From Calamus simplicifolius (taxonomy: Eukaryota; Streptophyta; Magnoliopsida; Arecales; Arecaceae), in assembly GCA_900491605.1 (NCBI GenBank), contig UESW01003900.1, positions 2,353,990 through 2,417,989 of the forward strand: a stretch of DNA of 64,000 nt, in the 5' to 3' direction. Position numbers and translations under genes: made by a program. Positions 22,884 through 34,379 of this stretch are shown piece by piece; position 1 is the stretch's first letter; each line of letters starts with the position of its first letter. The notes beneath the pieces are model-generated. The model had not been told where the DNA came from and did no database searches. It worked only from the letters and a program-made list of their open reading frames with translations.

Positions 22884-23345
22884 AAATATGAACTTTTCCC
22901 TACAAAAAAAAATCGTAGGGAAAAGGTCTGATCTTTGCCTACGATTTTGAATGTCGTAGGCAAAGGCTTTCTCGACACATCTTTGCCTACGATTTTTTTT
23001 TCATAGAGAAAAGTTGTCTTTCCCTACGAAAAAAAATCGTAGGCAAAAGTTATGTTTCTTGTATTAACTATAGGATTAGGGTCACTGTAGAAAGTGATGA
23101 TCGTAATCCACCAAATAGGATGAGAATATTAGATTAATGTGGTGATGATGATTTGCAAAAAAATAAATAAAAACAGTATATCTCTATACTTATTAATCTC
23201 TCTTTTATATTATAATAATACAATATATTATATATAATTATTATGTAATATTTATAATATTATCATATATTGTGCAAATTAGTCTTTAAGGGTATTGTTA
23301 GTATTACATATATGACGATCTTCTATTTCTTTGGTACACCAAACG

Positions 23346-23655
23346 TAATAATATATGATCACTAATGATCTTTAATTAGTAAAATATCTCATATTAAATG
23401 AGATGATGCGATCATCAATGACCTTATCAAAGATTATCATGTTGATTAGCCAAATGGTCCCTTGTAGTATTTTGCAACTAAATGACCTAACAAAAGAGGA
23501 TGAGATAGGCATTTAAAACACATAATGATAATTCTCTCGACATTAGTTTTTTCTTTAGTTATAAATTACATACATTTCTTCAATAAATATTAGCTTTAGC
23601 CCATCATGATATCATATGAATTACAGTAACAATATAGAATCTTATTTAAAAGGAT
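23346..23655 (+). repeat. Direct repeat copy 1 flanking an inverted CACTA piece
   Basis: About 310 bp, from ATAATATATGATCACTAATG to AAAAGGATTAGCCAA, nearly identical to 24329-24645. The two copies lie either side of inverted arm 2. The sequence itself is AT-rich and unclassified. Confidence 0.8.
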
Positions 23656-23656
23656 T

Positions 23657-24322
23657 AGCCAAGGGATAGAGTGACTAGAATTTGAAATGTAAATTTGAAT
23701 TTTAAAAACTTTTGCTACGAAAATAAAAAATCGTATGGAGAAAAAAAAAAATATTTTTTTATCCATCTTTTCCTATGAAAATTCTTAAATCGTAGGAAAA
23801 AATTGGCTAATAATTATTCTGAATTTTTTTCCTTACAAAAAACCCCAAAATCGTAGGTAAAAAAAAAAAATAATTTTTTATCCACATCTTTTCCTATGAA
23901 ATTTCTTAAAATCGTAGGAAAAAATTGGCTAATAAAATTTTTAATGATTCCTTTCCCTACGAAAACATAAAATTATAGGAAAAAAAAAAAATATTTTTTT
24001 ATCCGCATCATTTCCTACGATTTTTCTAAAAAAATAGAAAAAAGTTAGCTAATAATTTTTAATAATTCTTTTTTAAATTATTATTTTTAATCATTTTTAT
24101 CTGCAAATATAAATTAAATCGTAGGAAAAAATAATAAATACATATTTTTTTTTCTACAAAATATGTCTAAAATTGTATAGAAAAGTTATATTTATTCTAT
24201 TTTAAATTTTTTAATATTTTAAAATTATATTTCTATTTTAAAATTTTTAATATTTTGCATATTTTATTTAAATAGAATATAATTTGTTTGTTTCATATTT
24301 TTTTATACTAAAAACTGTATCA
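23657..24322 (-). repeat. Inverted repeat arm 2
   Basis: Reverse complement of 22196-22883, carrying the same CCTACGA motifs. It sits between the two 310-bp direct repeats, so it probably arrived by insertion with a very long target duplication, or by template switching during repair. Confidence 0.8.
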
Positions 24323-24328
24323 ATAAAA

Positions 24329-24645
24329 TAATATATGATCACTAATGATCTTTAATTAGTAAAATATCTCATATTAAATGAGACGATGCGATCATCGATG
24401 ATCTTATCAAAGATTATCATGTTGATTAGCCAAATGGTCCCTTGTAGTATTTTGCAAATAAATGACCTAACAAAAGAGGATGAGATAGGCGTTTAAAACA
24501 CATGGTGATAATTGCTCTCGACATTAATTTTTTCTTTATTTATAAATTACATACATTTCTTCAATAAATATTAGCTTTAACCAATCATGATATCATATGA
24601 ATTACCGTAACAATATAGAATCCTGTCTAAAAGGATTAGCCAAAA
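24329..24645 (+). repeat. Direct repeat copy 2
   Basis: Second copy of 23346-23655, with few differences (for example ATGACCTT versus ATGATCTT). Confidence 0.8.
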
Positions 24646-24801
24646 GCTCTTCTTAAACAATTAATGCGAGAGTAAACATTTATCATCATCGATTTTTATG
24701 AAAAAAAAGAACAAATATCAAACTAGTTAATCTATTGTCCTTTTCATTTACAATGTAGCCAAGGCACCTCACATCAATTTGCAATAGATACTACTGCTAA
24801 G

Positions 24802-26039
24802 TGATGACACCCGATCGTCGGTCTTGAACGTTAGAAAAAGAGAACTGCTTAATCAGTGGATCCTCGCTGAGTTGGATGGCCTGCAAAAAGTCCAAAATCG
24901 GAGGGGTACTTCGGTGAGGACCCTTCGATGCTCAAGTCAGCAATTAAGGTCACAACTGAGGAAGAGCTCAAGCGAGCTCTTTAGGGGTGAGAGGAGTCCG
25001 CAAAAAGGGGATCCCTCTCTAGGTGATAGATTAACGAGCATGTAAGTTTGCATACCTGGTCCTTGAGTGGACTTATTCTTTTATAGGTTGTTGACACCTG
25101 CACGATCATGTGGAGTTTCGTAAGAAGGGAATGTTCGCGGGGTTCATAGGGGTTGCGTAAATCTGGGCCGATTGGTAGGTCCTGTCCCATCGGAGAGGGA
25201 AAAACGACGGCTGGTGAGTCAAGTCCCATCAGTCAGCGGAGCTAGCGGGTAGTTAGGTCTGGTCCCATCGGCAGCGTGGCCAGTGGGTAGTTGGGCCTGG
25301 CGATGTCAGACGGCGCAGGTCAGAAGGATGGCGGCTTGAACGGCTAGGACCGTCCTAGGGCCGTCTCGAGAAAGTCGGGGCCGCCTTGGCTCTCTTGGGG
25401 GTGCCGAGACCAAGCGGGTCGACTGAGAAGTCAGGGCCGACTCGGTTGGCCTGGAGACGCCGGGGAGCGGAGCCGACTGGGGAAGGTCGGGATCGATTCG
25501 GCCGACTGGAGACATCGGGGCCGAGCGGGGCCGACTGAGGAGTCGGGGCCGACTTGGCCGGCTTGGAGATGCCGAGGTCGAGCGGGGCCGACCAGAGAAG
25601 GTCAGGGCCAACTTGGCCGACTTAGAGATGCCAGGGCCGAGCGGGGCCGACCAGGGAAGGTCGGGGTCGACTCGGCCGACTTGGAGACGCCAGGGCCGAG
25701 CGGGACCAAACAGGGAAGGTCGTGGCTGACTCGGCCGACTTGGAGATGCTGGGGCCGAGCGGGGCCGACCAGGAAGGTCGGGGCCGACTCGGTCGACCTG
25801 GAGACGTCGAGGCCGACCAGGGAAGGTCGGGCCAACTCGGCCGATTTGGAGATGCCGGGGTCGAGCGTGGCCGACCCGGGAAGGTCGGGGCCGACTCGGT
25901 CGATTTGGAGACGCCGGGGCCGAGCGGGACCGACCAGGAAGGTCGGGGCCGACTCGGCCGACTTGGAGACGCCGTGGCGAGGCCGCCTTAAGCTTTTGAT
26001 TTTGCCATGATTGCCCTCGTGGCTGCATTAGCCACATCA
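24802..26039 (-). repeat. Element B 3' LTR
   Basis: Pairs with 32598-33849. In plus orientation it begins TGATGACACCC and ends GCCACATCA. It contains a minisatellite of roughly 58 bp (about 25530-25975) rich in GGCCGACTCGGCCGACTTGG, the R/U5 motif (24877-24940) and, read on the minus strand, the TATA-like CCTATAAAAG near 25080. Confidence 0.92.
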
Positions 26040-26062
26040 GATGTCCCTCCACCCCTGAGCAC
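26040..26062 (-). other. Polypurine tract of element B
   Basis: Minus strand reads AGGGGTGGAGGGACATC directly before the 3' LTR, like the tracts of A and C. Confidence 0.7.
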
Positions 26063-26451
26063 GGAGGGCCACGCGTCTGCTGTCCTTTGGGCGAAAGGGG
26101 CACGAAAATTCAAAAAATGATTGCTTCTTAGTGCGCTTTCAATAACTCATGAGCTGGCGCGTTCTCCCGATGCAGTGTCGCTTCGGAAATCTTTATAATC
26201 ATGCGGTAGGTGGGAGCTGACGTTGGCGTCGGACGCCTTGATGAGGGTGCCCATCGGAGGATGGGAAAAAGGTGGGGGTTATCACTGCTTCTCCAATTTC
26301 TATGCTCTGCGATTGGTCGGGGATCATGCTCCTCGGGACGAATCAAAGCGGCATGTCTCGGGCGCAGGCGAGATTGCCGGTGGACAGCCCATGGTGCAAT
26401 AGAAGTGTGCCACGTGGCGGGGCCTCGGGCATCGCCGTTTGGAGATGGGGG

Positions 26452-26461
26452 GTATAAAAAC
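26452..26461 (+). promoter_or_regulatory. TATA box of the element B antisense gene
   Basis: GGTATAAAAACGCCCC lies about 145 bp upstream of the antisense gene's first ATG, followed by a pyrimidine-rich leader. It is inside the element and faces against it, so the gene seems to have its own promoter. Confidence 0.6.
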
Positions 26462-26599
26462 GCCCCGAGGGCCTGGGGAAAGCTTTTATACTGCTAGCGC
26501 TTTCTTCCAGCTTTCTCTTCTTTGAGTTCCTCTGCGACCTGAGCCCTTCTGTCTTCGGGTTCCTTTTGATTCCCAGGTTAGTTTCATCCTTCGTCTTAC

Positions 26600-29083
26600 C
26601 CATGGACCGTCGTGCTATTAGGGAGGGTAAGAGGCCTATAGTAGAGTCTTCCCATTCCGATAGTGAAGACCAAACCCCCTTAGTCAACCAGGTGCCTCGG
26701 CCGGTGGGTGGCATTACCATCCGCGATCGACGACGGCGATCGAACCTCCGTCCATCTCAGCTCTCCCTATTAGGGCGATTCCTGTGTCTTTTCGTCGTCC
26801 GACACCACCTCGGTGGTGGGCCCTGATCCAGCAGATTGGCGGGAGTGGCCTCAACAATGACCCCTGAGGATGTGGAGGCCATCAGGGCTAGGTACATAGT
26901 TCCCAGTTTCATTCGCCTGTCCACGCCGAGGCCCGAAGATAGAGTGACCTCCATCCACCCCAGTCGGATCACTCTATACGAGGAGTTTTTTGGTGTGGGC
27001 TGCGCCTTCCTTTCCATCCCTTTTTTTCTAAACCTTTTAGATAGGTATAGGTTAGTGCCGGCGCAGTTGACTCCAATCTCGATTCGGATCATCTGTGCTT
27101 TTGTCATTCTTTGCTGCTTCCAGGGGGCCTGGGCAGGACTGTCACTGTTCCGAGCTTTCTATAAGCTCCGCCGCCAAGGTGAGGAGGCCTGATGGGTATT
27201 CACCGCCAAGCCGGGTAGAGCCTTCCCCTTAGGTCTCCCGTCCAAGATTAGGGGGTGGAAATCTCGATTCCTTTTCGCCCATGTCAAGGGGGTGAGGGCT
27301 GATTGGAGAGAGCCGGACACCAGCTCTAATGATAATGCCGCCATGGGGGAGAGGGATAGGAAACTCTTTACCCAGCTGTCCACCTGCCAAATCCCTGGCT
27401 ACAAGGAACTCCTGTCCGAGGAGAACCTGTTTGAGGCCGAGTTGGCCCCGGCGGTTGGTGAGCATGACGCTCGACTCTTCCTGTCTCGACTCGAAGTTTA
27501 TTGTACTATTGCTGACGTTTATCGTTTTTTGGTGCAGCAATTAGGTTTTCCGCCGACAAGTTTGAAGCCACCCTGCGGCAAAAGAGGCAGGCAGTAGGAG
27601 AAGCGGCGAGGTCGGCGAAGAAGGCTCAAAAAGGAAGTAGGCCGAGCCGACTCAAGTTGCTGAAGCTCCCGCGGCTCCAATGCCCGCGGAGGAGCCGGCC
27701 GAGGAAATGCCGACTGGAGGAGTGGTCCCGGGGCCGGCCGGGACCGAAGTAGAGGAAAGGGAGATCCCGACCACCACTGAAGCAGCCGTGGTGATCTTGG
27801 ATCTCGAGGAGGAAGTCCCTACCACTGCTGACGCGCCTGAGGCAGGGCAGGTTACAATCGCTATCGACCCTCCGACTGCCATAGAGCCGGAGGCGGAGAG
27901 GGCTCCCCCAACTACCGAAGAGGGGGAGCCAGTCGATAGAAGGTCCGAGGCTGGGGCGAAAGCAGCCAGGAAGCAGAGGGATGAGTCGGAGAGCTCATCC
28001 CAGCGATCAGCGCACCGCCCGACTCGCCCTCGGGTCAAAGGGCTGCAGGAGGGGCCGGCGCGGCCAGCACCCAGGCTTGGTTCAATGGCGGATGTCGGGC
28101 AGGCCGCCCATCTCCTGTCAAGGGTTCGGACTGCCGAGCCCGACCAGGAGATGCGGAGCAGAGCCACTCCGTGATTTTGGACATGGTGATGGTCTCCATC
28201 ATCCAGGTAACCCTCTGGATTTTCTTCATTTTTGGACATGTTTTGTGATGCCTCAGTTTTTCCTGCGATTAACACATTATTCTGCTGCAGATGGCCAACG
28301 GTGCGATGGCCCTTCGCGAAGCGCTGTCCCACTCGCAGACGCGCTCGTGAAGTCCATGGCGCGGGCCGACAAATATAAGAAGGAGAGCATGGAGCAGTCT
28401 CAGAGCCTTGCTTGACTTCATCATGAGGCCAAGGCCCGGGAGGAAAATCTGGGCGGCCGAATAAAGGGAGGCGGAGTGCCGGGCCAAAGCCGAGGGTAGC
28501 CGGGCCTTCGCGGCCGAGGCCAAGTTGGCACTGGTCTTGGCCAGATGGGAGGCCGCCGTGGCGCGGTCGGAGGAGCTAGCTCGCCAGCTTCAACATGTCG
28601 AGGGATAGGCCGAGGCGGCGCGTAATGAGGCCCTTGCCGCTGTGTAGAGAGCCGCCGCCGCGGAGAGGGCGGCGGTCAAGGCGGGCCATGAAAAAGGCCG
28701 GGGCAATGGCCCATGATGATGAGGCCAACGCACGTGCCGAAGAGGCAGAGGGCCGAGCCTGGGAGGCCGAGGCGCGAGCTAAGGAGGCTGAGGCTAGGGT
28801 GCAGCAGGCTGAGGCGCAAACCAAGGAGGCCGAGGCTAGAGCGCAGCAGGCCGAGGCCGTGGCGGGGCAGCCCATCACCAGCTACAAGTCCTCGCCTGAG
28901 TTCGAGAAGGAAGTCATCGAGGCCAGCCTCGATGCTTACGTTAAGGGCTTCAACATGTTTAAGGCCAAGGTGTCTGCGGCTCTTAAAATCAACAGCTCCG
29001 AGCTCGAGGGGATCCAGCCCAGGGAACCTGACGAGGGGCCGGAGGAGGAGGAGGAGGGAGAGCCGGGCCCGAGTGAGCCCTAA
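26600..29083 (+). pseudogene. Element B antisense gene: Transposase_28-like domain plus coiled coil
   Basis: Starts MDRRAIREGKRP at 26600. The gypsy-type transposon domain (PF04195-like) lies at about 26836-27457: DVEAIRARYIVP, RPEDRVTS, ITLYEEFF, LVPAQLTPISIRI, GWKSRFLF, LLSEENLFEAELAP. Intron 1 is 27458-27537 (GTGAGC...GTGCAG, phase 1). Then comes an acidic Pro/Glu-rich linker (27680-28174). Intron 2 is 28207-28290 (GTAACC...GCTGCAG, phase 0). The Ala/Glu/Arg coiled coil and acidic tail end at 29083. A frame change near 26820, a stop near 27190 and others show decay. Function unknown. Confidence 0.75.
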
Positions 29084-29102
29084 AGAGTTGCTTTTTTGTA
29101 AC

Positions 29103-29145
29103 CGGCCTTGGGCCGAATTTTGTACTTCACCTCCATTATTAATGA
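29103..29145 (+). terminator. Probable 3'-end module of the element B antisense gene
   Basis: Twenty bases after the stop: hairpin CGGCC-TTG-GGCCG, then ATTTTGTACTTC and TTAATGAAG. Same order as in element A, with different stem bases. Confidence 0.45.
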
Positions 29146-29429
29146 AGAAGAGCTTTTTGCAAAAATGTTTTGTGCTCTGTCTCATTCGTCTCTTCCTTCC
29201 TTTGGATCAAATATTTTCTTTTGCAACTAACGATAAGCCGGGCCCCATACCTGTTAATGAGGAGAGACCTTCCTTCTGAGATGTTTTCTATTTCTAAGCA
29301 TTGTGCATGTTGATGATGTCGTGGCTGAATCGTGGTTCTTAGGTTCGCCAATGTTTGAATGCATCTTCGAGAGATAAGCCAGCCTTAAGATGCCTTGAGT
29401 TGTCGCAGGCTATTTGAAGGGAGATTCGT

Positions 29430-29815
29430 CGTGCACGGATCTTCAAAGGACTTGGAATGATCCGGGGGCAATTTCGTGCCGAGGCCGAGCGGCTCTCTGT
29501 TAGCTGCGGTGTTAGCGAAGTCTTTTTGAACCACCCTGAGGGTTTGTGCGCCGCCCGAGGGGTGACTCGGCGGGTACGGAGCCTTTAGGGTCTTAACCGA
29601 CTCAGGGGCAGCTCCGTGCCGGGGCCGAGTGGTGTCCCATGGGCCGCGATGCCGGCGAGCTCCTTTAGAACCGCCTCAGGGGTTTGTGTGCCACCCGAGG
29701 GGTGACTTGGCAGGTACGGAGCCTTTAGGGTCTTAACCGACTTGGAGGCACCTCCGTGCCGGGACCGAGTGGTGTCCCATGGGCTGCGATGCTGGCGAGC
29801 TCCTTTTTCGAGATG
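29430..29815. repeat. Tandem repeat of about 145 bp in element B
   Basis: About two and a half diverged units sharing GGTACGGAGCCTTTAGGGTC, CCGTGCCGGGGCCGAGTGG and CTCCTTT. Like the 98-bp array of A, it lies between the integrase end and the antisense gene. Confidence 0.7.
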
Positions 29816-29892
29816 TGGTCCTTGGATACAAGGGAGGGTAGGCTGTGGTGTTGGAAGGGACCCTTTTATTATTCGTACTCTTGGAGGATACA

Positions 29893-30975
29893 TCATTGAT
29901 AATATTGGCGAAGGTTGTCCATGTTCCAGGTACGTGGAATGGGTCGCCCGTCGAGTTCTTCTAGTCTGTATGCTCCTCAGTGGAGTATCTCGGCGACACG
30001 ATAAGGACCCTCCTAGTTGGGGGACAATTTGCCCCCCTCCGTAGGCTTGGATACAATTTGCCCCCTTCGCACTATGACCACATTAGCCAGCCAGCTAGGG
30101 TAATGCGCTTCTTGGATGTGGCCGGCGCTGAGCAGCTTGTTGACCTCCTCATCGATAGCTTTTTGCTGCTCGGGAGCGAAGCTTCTCTTCCTTTGGCGAA
30201 CTGGACGGTGTTTTGGGTCGATATTGAGCTTGTGGGTGATCACTCTGAAGGGATGCTGGACATGTTGGATGCTGACCAAGCAAAAACGTCCGAGTTGGCC
30301 CGCAGAAAGGTTAGGAGGCAATCACGGTCTTCCGGGGAAAGAAGTCCGCCGATACGCATGGTCTTTGCCGGGTCATCCCCGAGGGGAAAGGTTAGGAGTT
30401 GCTCGGCCGGTTCTCCTCCTTTGCTGGAATCCCTGGGGTTAGGCGCCTCTAAAGCCGGCTCAGCCTCCTGGGGACTTGATGCCGCATGGTAACAAGGCAA
30501 GACCGGGCTGGTCTCGCCCCGCATCTCACCGACTCCTCCGCTAGTGGGGAACTACACGAGTAGATGCTAGGTGAGATGACTGCATCCAAAAGATTAAGGC
30601 TTGGTCGCCCTAAAATGGCATTGTACGCCAGGGGGACCCTCATGACCAAAAATTTCATGATGACGGTGCTATGCATGGTGGCGTTCCGGCCATCATAGGC
30701 AAGGATATTTCGCCCTCGACCCTCACCGAGTCTCCGGTGAACCTAACTAAGGGAGCCGCCACGGGTTGGAGGGAGTCAACAGATAAACCCATCCTAACAA
30801 ATGTGTCGTAAGTAAGGATGTCAGCTGAGCTGCCACTATCAACTAAAATCCTTTTTACATGGTGTTTGGCAATCGTCATGGAGACGACAACGCCTTCATT
30901 ATTTACATTTTCAACAACAGCTGCCCCCTCCTCCCTGGGCCGCTTTGGGGAAGGAGCTGCCCTCCAGGACACCAT
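29893..30975 (-). pseudogene. pol: Element B pol remnant: protease, RT start fused to integrase end
   Basis: Minus strand, in order: protease (LVDSGSS; LRVPLAYNAILGRP-like motif) in two frames, the linker, RT start (KLNIDPKHRPVRQRKRSF, YPSWLANVVIV), then directly the integrase C-terminal stretch VSKPTEGGKLSPN, a stop, EGPYR and finally YYQ at 29893. In element A these two points are about 2.75 kb apart. The join keeps the reading frame. Confidence 0.85.
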
Positions 30976-32499
30976 TCCGACTGTTCACTCCGTGGGGATG
31001 TTATGACGGCAGCCTGAATAGGCGGGGGTCCCATGAGGGCTGGCATCGGAGGTGGTGCCTTATGGACGTATTTCCCGAGGTAGCCCCGCTGGATGAACTC
31101 CTCGATGGCACGCTTTAGGCTGTAGCAGCTATCGGTATCGTGGTCGTAATCCCGATGGAAATGACAATAATGACTCTTATCGCGGGGATGACCTTTCTTC
31201 ATAGGAGGAGTTCGCTGGAGATAAGGCTCGCCCTCGATCTCCATAAGGATGTGAGATCGAGGGGCGAGAAGGGGCGTGAGCTCGCTCTCGACGGGGACGA
31301 GGCTCAGATGCCTGTTGTCGGGTTGGCGAGGTGGATCGGGCTGTTGCTGGTGAGGGGGTCCACTTGGCTCGGGTCGGGCCGGCTTTCGGCTAGAGGACTG
31401 GGTGGACTCTCGATGGGTGAGGTCGGCCTCATTCGCACGGATGTACTTCTGAGCTCAGAGGAGAAGGTCGGAGTAGGAGCCGGGAGGCTTCTTGTCTAAA
31501 GAGAAGGTGAAGCGGGATGGAAGGAGTCCTCGCTTCAGTGCTAGCTTTGCCACTGCATCGTCCAGGTGATAGACTTCAAGGGCGGCAGTCTTAAACTGGG
31601 CGACGAAATCTCGGAGTGACTCCCCTTCCTTCTGCTGCACGGAGAAAAGGCTGTCAGCGACCCTTGGGATCCTTCGGCAGGCATCGAAGTGCGCCAAGAA
31701 AGCTCTTTCCAATTCCCGAAAAGAGTCGATGCTGTGGGGAGCCAGACGGGTGTGCCAGGTGCGGGCGACCTTCCTCAAGGTGGCAGGGAAAGCTTTGCAC
31801 AAGAGGGCGTCTGTGGCTCCTTGAACTTGCATCATGGCCTTGTAACTCTTGAGGTGGTCGAGAGGATCCATCGTGCCATTGTATGGATCCATCTGAGGTA
31901 AACGGAATCTGGAAGGTATCGGCTCCTCCAATATCCGGCGGGTATAGGTAGGGCGAGTATCGAACTCCTCCTCCGGCTGGTTGTTGATTCTCCTGGTAAG
32001 CTCGTCCAATTGCCGGCGGTATTCATCTAGGCGATCCTCGCCTCCTTCTGAATGACTCAGAGGATGAGGAAGAAGAAGAAGAAGACGGGGAAGGATGCGG
32101 GAGATGAGACTTCCGCTTCGGCTCCTCCTAGCACCGCGGCTCCGGTGGAGGCCTGCTCGGACCATAGTCAGGGGATCGCGGCCGCTTGGGGGGCTCACGA
32201 CGGGGCCTCCTAGGGGAAGCCCGACGACGACCGACCTTTCTCTAGGGAGAGCCTCCCCTTGCAGACTGTTGATTAGCAGGGGGAGCGGTCTGATGCTGGG
32301 TGGCCACGGAGACCACGACGGTGAGAGCCTAAACTTGCTTAGTTAGGGCCGCCAGCTGCTCGACTGAGGCAGCTGCCTCCGATGGCGGACAGGTGACGGG
32401 CGGATCGACAGCAGGGGGATTGGCCTCCTGCTGCCTAACCGGCGGGGGAAGCCCCACCGGAGGACTGATGGAAGCATCTTGAGCTCGTGTCACCACCAT
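30976..32499 (-). pseudogene. gag: Element B gag (broken)
   Basis: Starts MVVTRAQD at 32499. A stop TAG at 32331-32329 interrupts the proline-rich N-terminal part. The capsid domain is open from 32198 to 31455 (FRLPQMDPYNG, LERAFLAHFDACR, VADSLFSVQQ). The C-terminal Cys/His motif YCHFHRDYDHDTDSC is near 31150. Similar to gag of A over the capsid domain. Confidence 0.87.
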
Positions 32500-32574
32500 G
32501 GCTTGACGAAGAAAGAAGAGGGAGTAAGAGTTTGTGGCTAGGTATCGCAGAACCTCGCTTCCGATTCTCCTGTT

Positions 32575-32597
32575 TCACCCTTCCTGGCGCGCCAATC
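32575..32597 (-). other. Primer binding site of element B
   Basis: Minus strand reads TTGGCGCGCCAGGAAGGG just after the LTR end, one base different from that of element A. Confidence 0.78.
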
Positions 32598-33849
32598 TGA
32601 TGGCACCCGATCACCGGTCTTGAACGTCGGAAAAAGAGAACTTAATCAGTGGATCCTCGCCGAGCTGGATGGCCTGCAAAAAGTCCCAAGACTGGAGGGG
32701 TACTCCGGTGAGGACCCTCCGACGCTTAAGTCAGCAACCGAGGTCACAGTTGAGGAAGAGTTCAAGCGAGCTCTTAGGGGCGAGAGGAGTTCGCAAAAAG
32801 GGGGATCCCTCTATGGGTGATTGATTAACGAGCGTGTAAGTTTGCATACCTGGTCTTTGAGTGGACTTACCTTTTTATATGTGGTTGACACCTGCATGAC
32901 CACGTGGAGTTCCGTGAGAAGGGAATGTCCGCGGGGTTCGTGGGGGTTGCGTGAATCTGGACCGGTTGGTAGGTCATGTCCCATCGAAGAAGGAAAAATG
33001 ACGGCTGGTGAGCCAAGTCCCATCAGTCAACAGAGCTAGCAGGTAGTTAGGTCTGGTCCCATCGGCGGCGTGGCTAGTGGGTAGTTGGGCCTAGCGATGT
33101 CAGACGGCGCAGGTCAGAAGGATGGCGGCTTGAACGGCCAGGACCATCCTGGGGCCGTCTCGGGAAAGTCAGGGCCGCCTTGGCTCTCTTGGGGGTGCCA
33201 AGACCGAGCGTGCCGACTGAGAAGTCGGGGCCGACTCGGCTAGCCTGGAGACGTCGAGGGCCGAGCGGGGCTAACCGGGGAAGGTCGGGACCGACTCGGC
33301 CGACTTGGAGATGCCGGGGCCGAGCGGGGCCGATCAGGGAAGGTCGGGGCCGACTTGGCGGCTTGGAGATGCCGGGGCCGATCAGGGAAGGTCGGGGCTG
33401 ACTCGGTTGACTTGGAGATGCCGGGGCCGAGCGGGGCCGACCAGGAAGGTCGGGGCCGACTCGGCCGACTTGGAGACGTCGGGGCCGAGCGGGGCCGACC
33501 AGGGAAGGTCGGGGCCGACTCGGCCGACCTGGAGACGCCGGGGCCGAGTGGGGCCAACCAGGAAAGGTCGGGGCCGACTCGGCCGATCTGGAGATGCCGG
33601 GGCCGAGCGGAGCCGACCAGGAAGGTCAGGGCCGACTCGGCCGACTCAGCCAACTTGGAGATACCGGGGCCGAACGGGACCGACTAGGGAAGGTCGGGGC
33701 CGATTCGGCCGACTTGGAGACGCCGGGGTCGAGCAGGACCGACCAGGGATGGTCGGAGCCGACTCGACCGACGTGGAGACGCCGGAGCAGAGCCACCTTA
33801 AGCTTTTAATTTTGTCATGATTGCTCTCGTGGCTGCATTAGCCACATTA
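32598..33849 (-). repeat. Element B 5' LTR
   Basis: Pairs with 24802-26039. Its terminal CA is mutated to TA (33848-33849). The minisatellite is at about 33225-33780, the TATA-like CATATAAAAAG (minus) near 32875 and the R/U5 motif at 32673-32735. Visible divergence from its partner suggests an older insertion than A. Confidence 0.92.
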
Positions 33850-33949
33850 CTAAGATAAAATCCATCTAGTAGGAAAACCTCATCAAAATATCGTATCAAC
33901 TTCAAACAAATAATAATAAAAAAAGACAACAGTATATAGGCTAAAAACA

Positions 33950-34338
33950 TTTTTTATTCTCAAAAGAAATTCACCTTGCATGTCAAAGTAAGTTGTACCA
34001 TGGCCTGTCACCCATGTAGATGCTGTGCTTGTTTTGAGCCAACAACAGACAAAAACTATTGGTACGTGGGGCTTCTGGGGAACCCCTCCCTTTGGTTCCC
34101 CAGGTTGGCTTCAGCCGACCTATCAGCTCGTCATCTTCGCACCTCTATGGGAGTTGGCCGAGGCCGAGCAGCAGCACCTGTGGCCCTGAGAGTCTTAACG
34201 TATGCTCGTTCTCTTCTCCTTGCCCTTCGTGCCATGAGATTTCACTGGTCAATATTGCATCGAAAGCATGCGAGAAGAGCCCCCCAAAACTATTTATATG
34301 GATGGCAGATCATCTCCTTATGGTACTCGGAAATTGAT

Positions 34339-34373
<35 letters not shown>

Positions 34374-34375
34374 GA
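33950..34375 (-). other. Candidate small transcription unit
   Basis: Minus strand, in order: a CT-rich tract (GA repeat at 34344-34369 on plus), TATA box CATATAAATAG (34290-34300), a short ORF (34235-34131), a strong hairpin CTGGGGAACC/GGTTCCCCAG (about 34070-34100) and AATAAA near 33955. This is the order of a plant gene with a core promoter and poly(A) signal. It is just outside element B. It may instead be a decayed upstream end of a larger gene. Confidence 0.4.
34131..34235 (-). CDS. Arginine-rich 34-residue ORF (unknown)
   Basis: Begins MARRARRRERAY and ends EVRR before TGA. Twelve of 34 residues are arginine. The ATG is about 60 bases after a TATA box. It could be a small peptide gene, a peptide encoded by an upstream ORF, or chance. 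No family was recognised. Confidence 0.3.
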   Translation of the reverse strand: MARRARRRERAYVKTLRATGAAARPRPTPIEVRR

Positions 34376-34379
34376 AATA

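Larger units (their letters stand above)
16006..23066 (+). mobile_element. CACTA-like transposon with captured gene pieces
   Basis: The left end CATTACAAGAAAAATG..TTTGCCTACGA and the inverted right end (reverse complement TAATACAAGAAACAT..TTTGCCTACGA) resemble CACTA termini (CACTACAAGAAA) with decayed first bases. The 3-bp sequence act flanks both ends, the usual CACTA target size. Both ends carry dense subterminal copies of CCTACGATTTT in both orientations. No transposase was recognised, so it is probably non-autonomous. The interior holds plant-like exons in plus orientation (19988-20095, 21109-21590) and GC-rich leader-like DNA, the pattern of a gene-capturing element. Confidence 0.72.
24802..33849 (-). 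mobile_element. Element B: internally deleted Tat-type retrotransposon
   Basis: Minus-strand element flanked by ctaag (24797-24801 and 33850-33854). LTRs are at 24802-26039 and 32598-33849. In element order: primer site, gag, Cys/His motif, protease, first part of RT fused to the integrase C-terminus, about 145-bp repeats, an antisense gene (plus strand), polypurine tract, 3' LTR. RT catalytic, both RNase H and integrase catalytic domains are gone, so it would depend on enzymes from a relative. The antisense gene retains all its parts, though with lesions. Confidence 0.93.

Noticed and set aside
15898..23462. A MITE split by the CACTA element (ends AGGAGCCGTTTGG and CCAAATGGTCCCTT)
   Set aside because: The ends are only loosely inverted and no matching target duplication was found; kept only as a possibility.
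25306..26103. 265-residue Arg/Pro/Ser-rich ORF in the element B LTR
   Set aside because: It reads the GGCCGACTCGGCC minisatellite of the LTR; composition follows the repeat.
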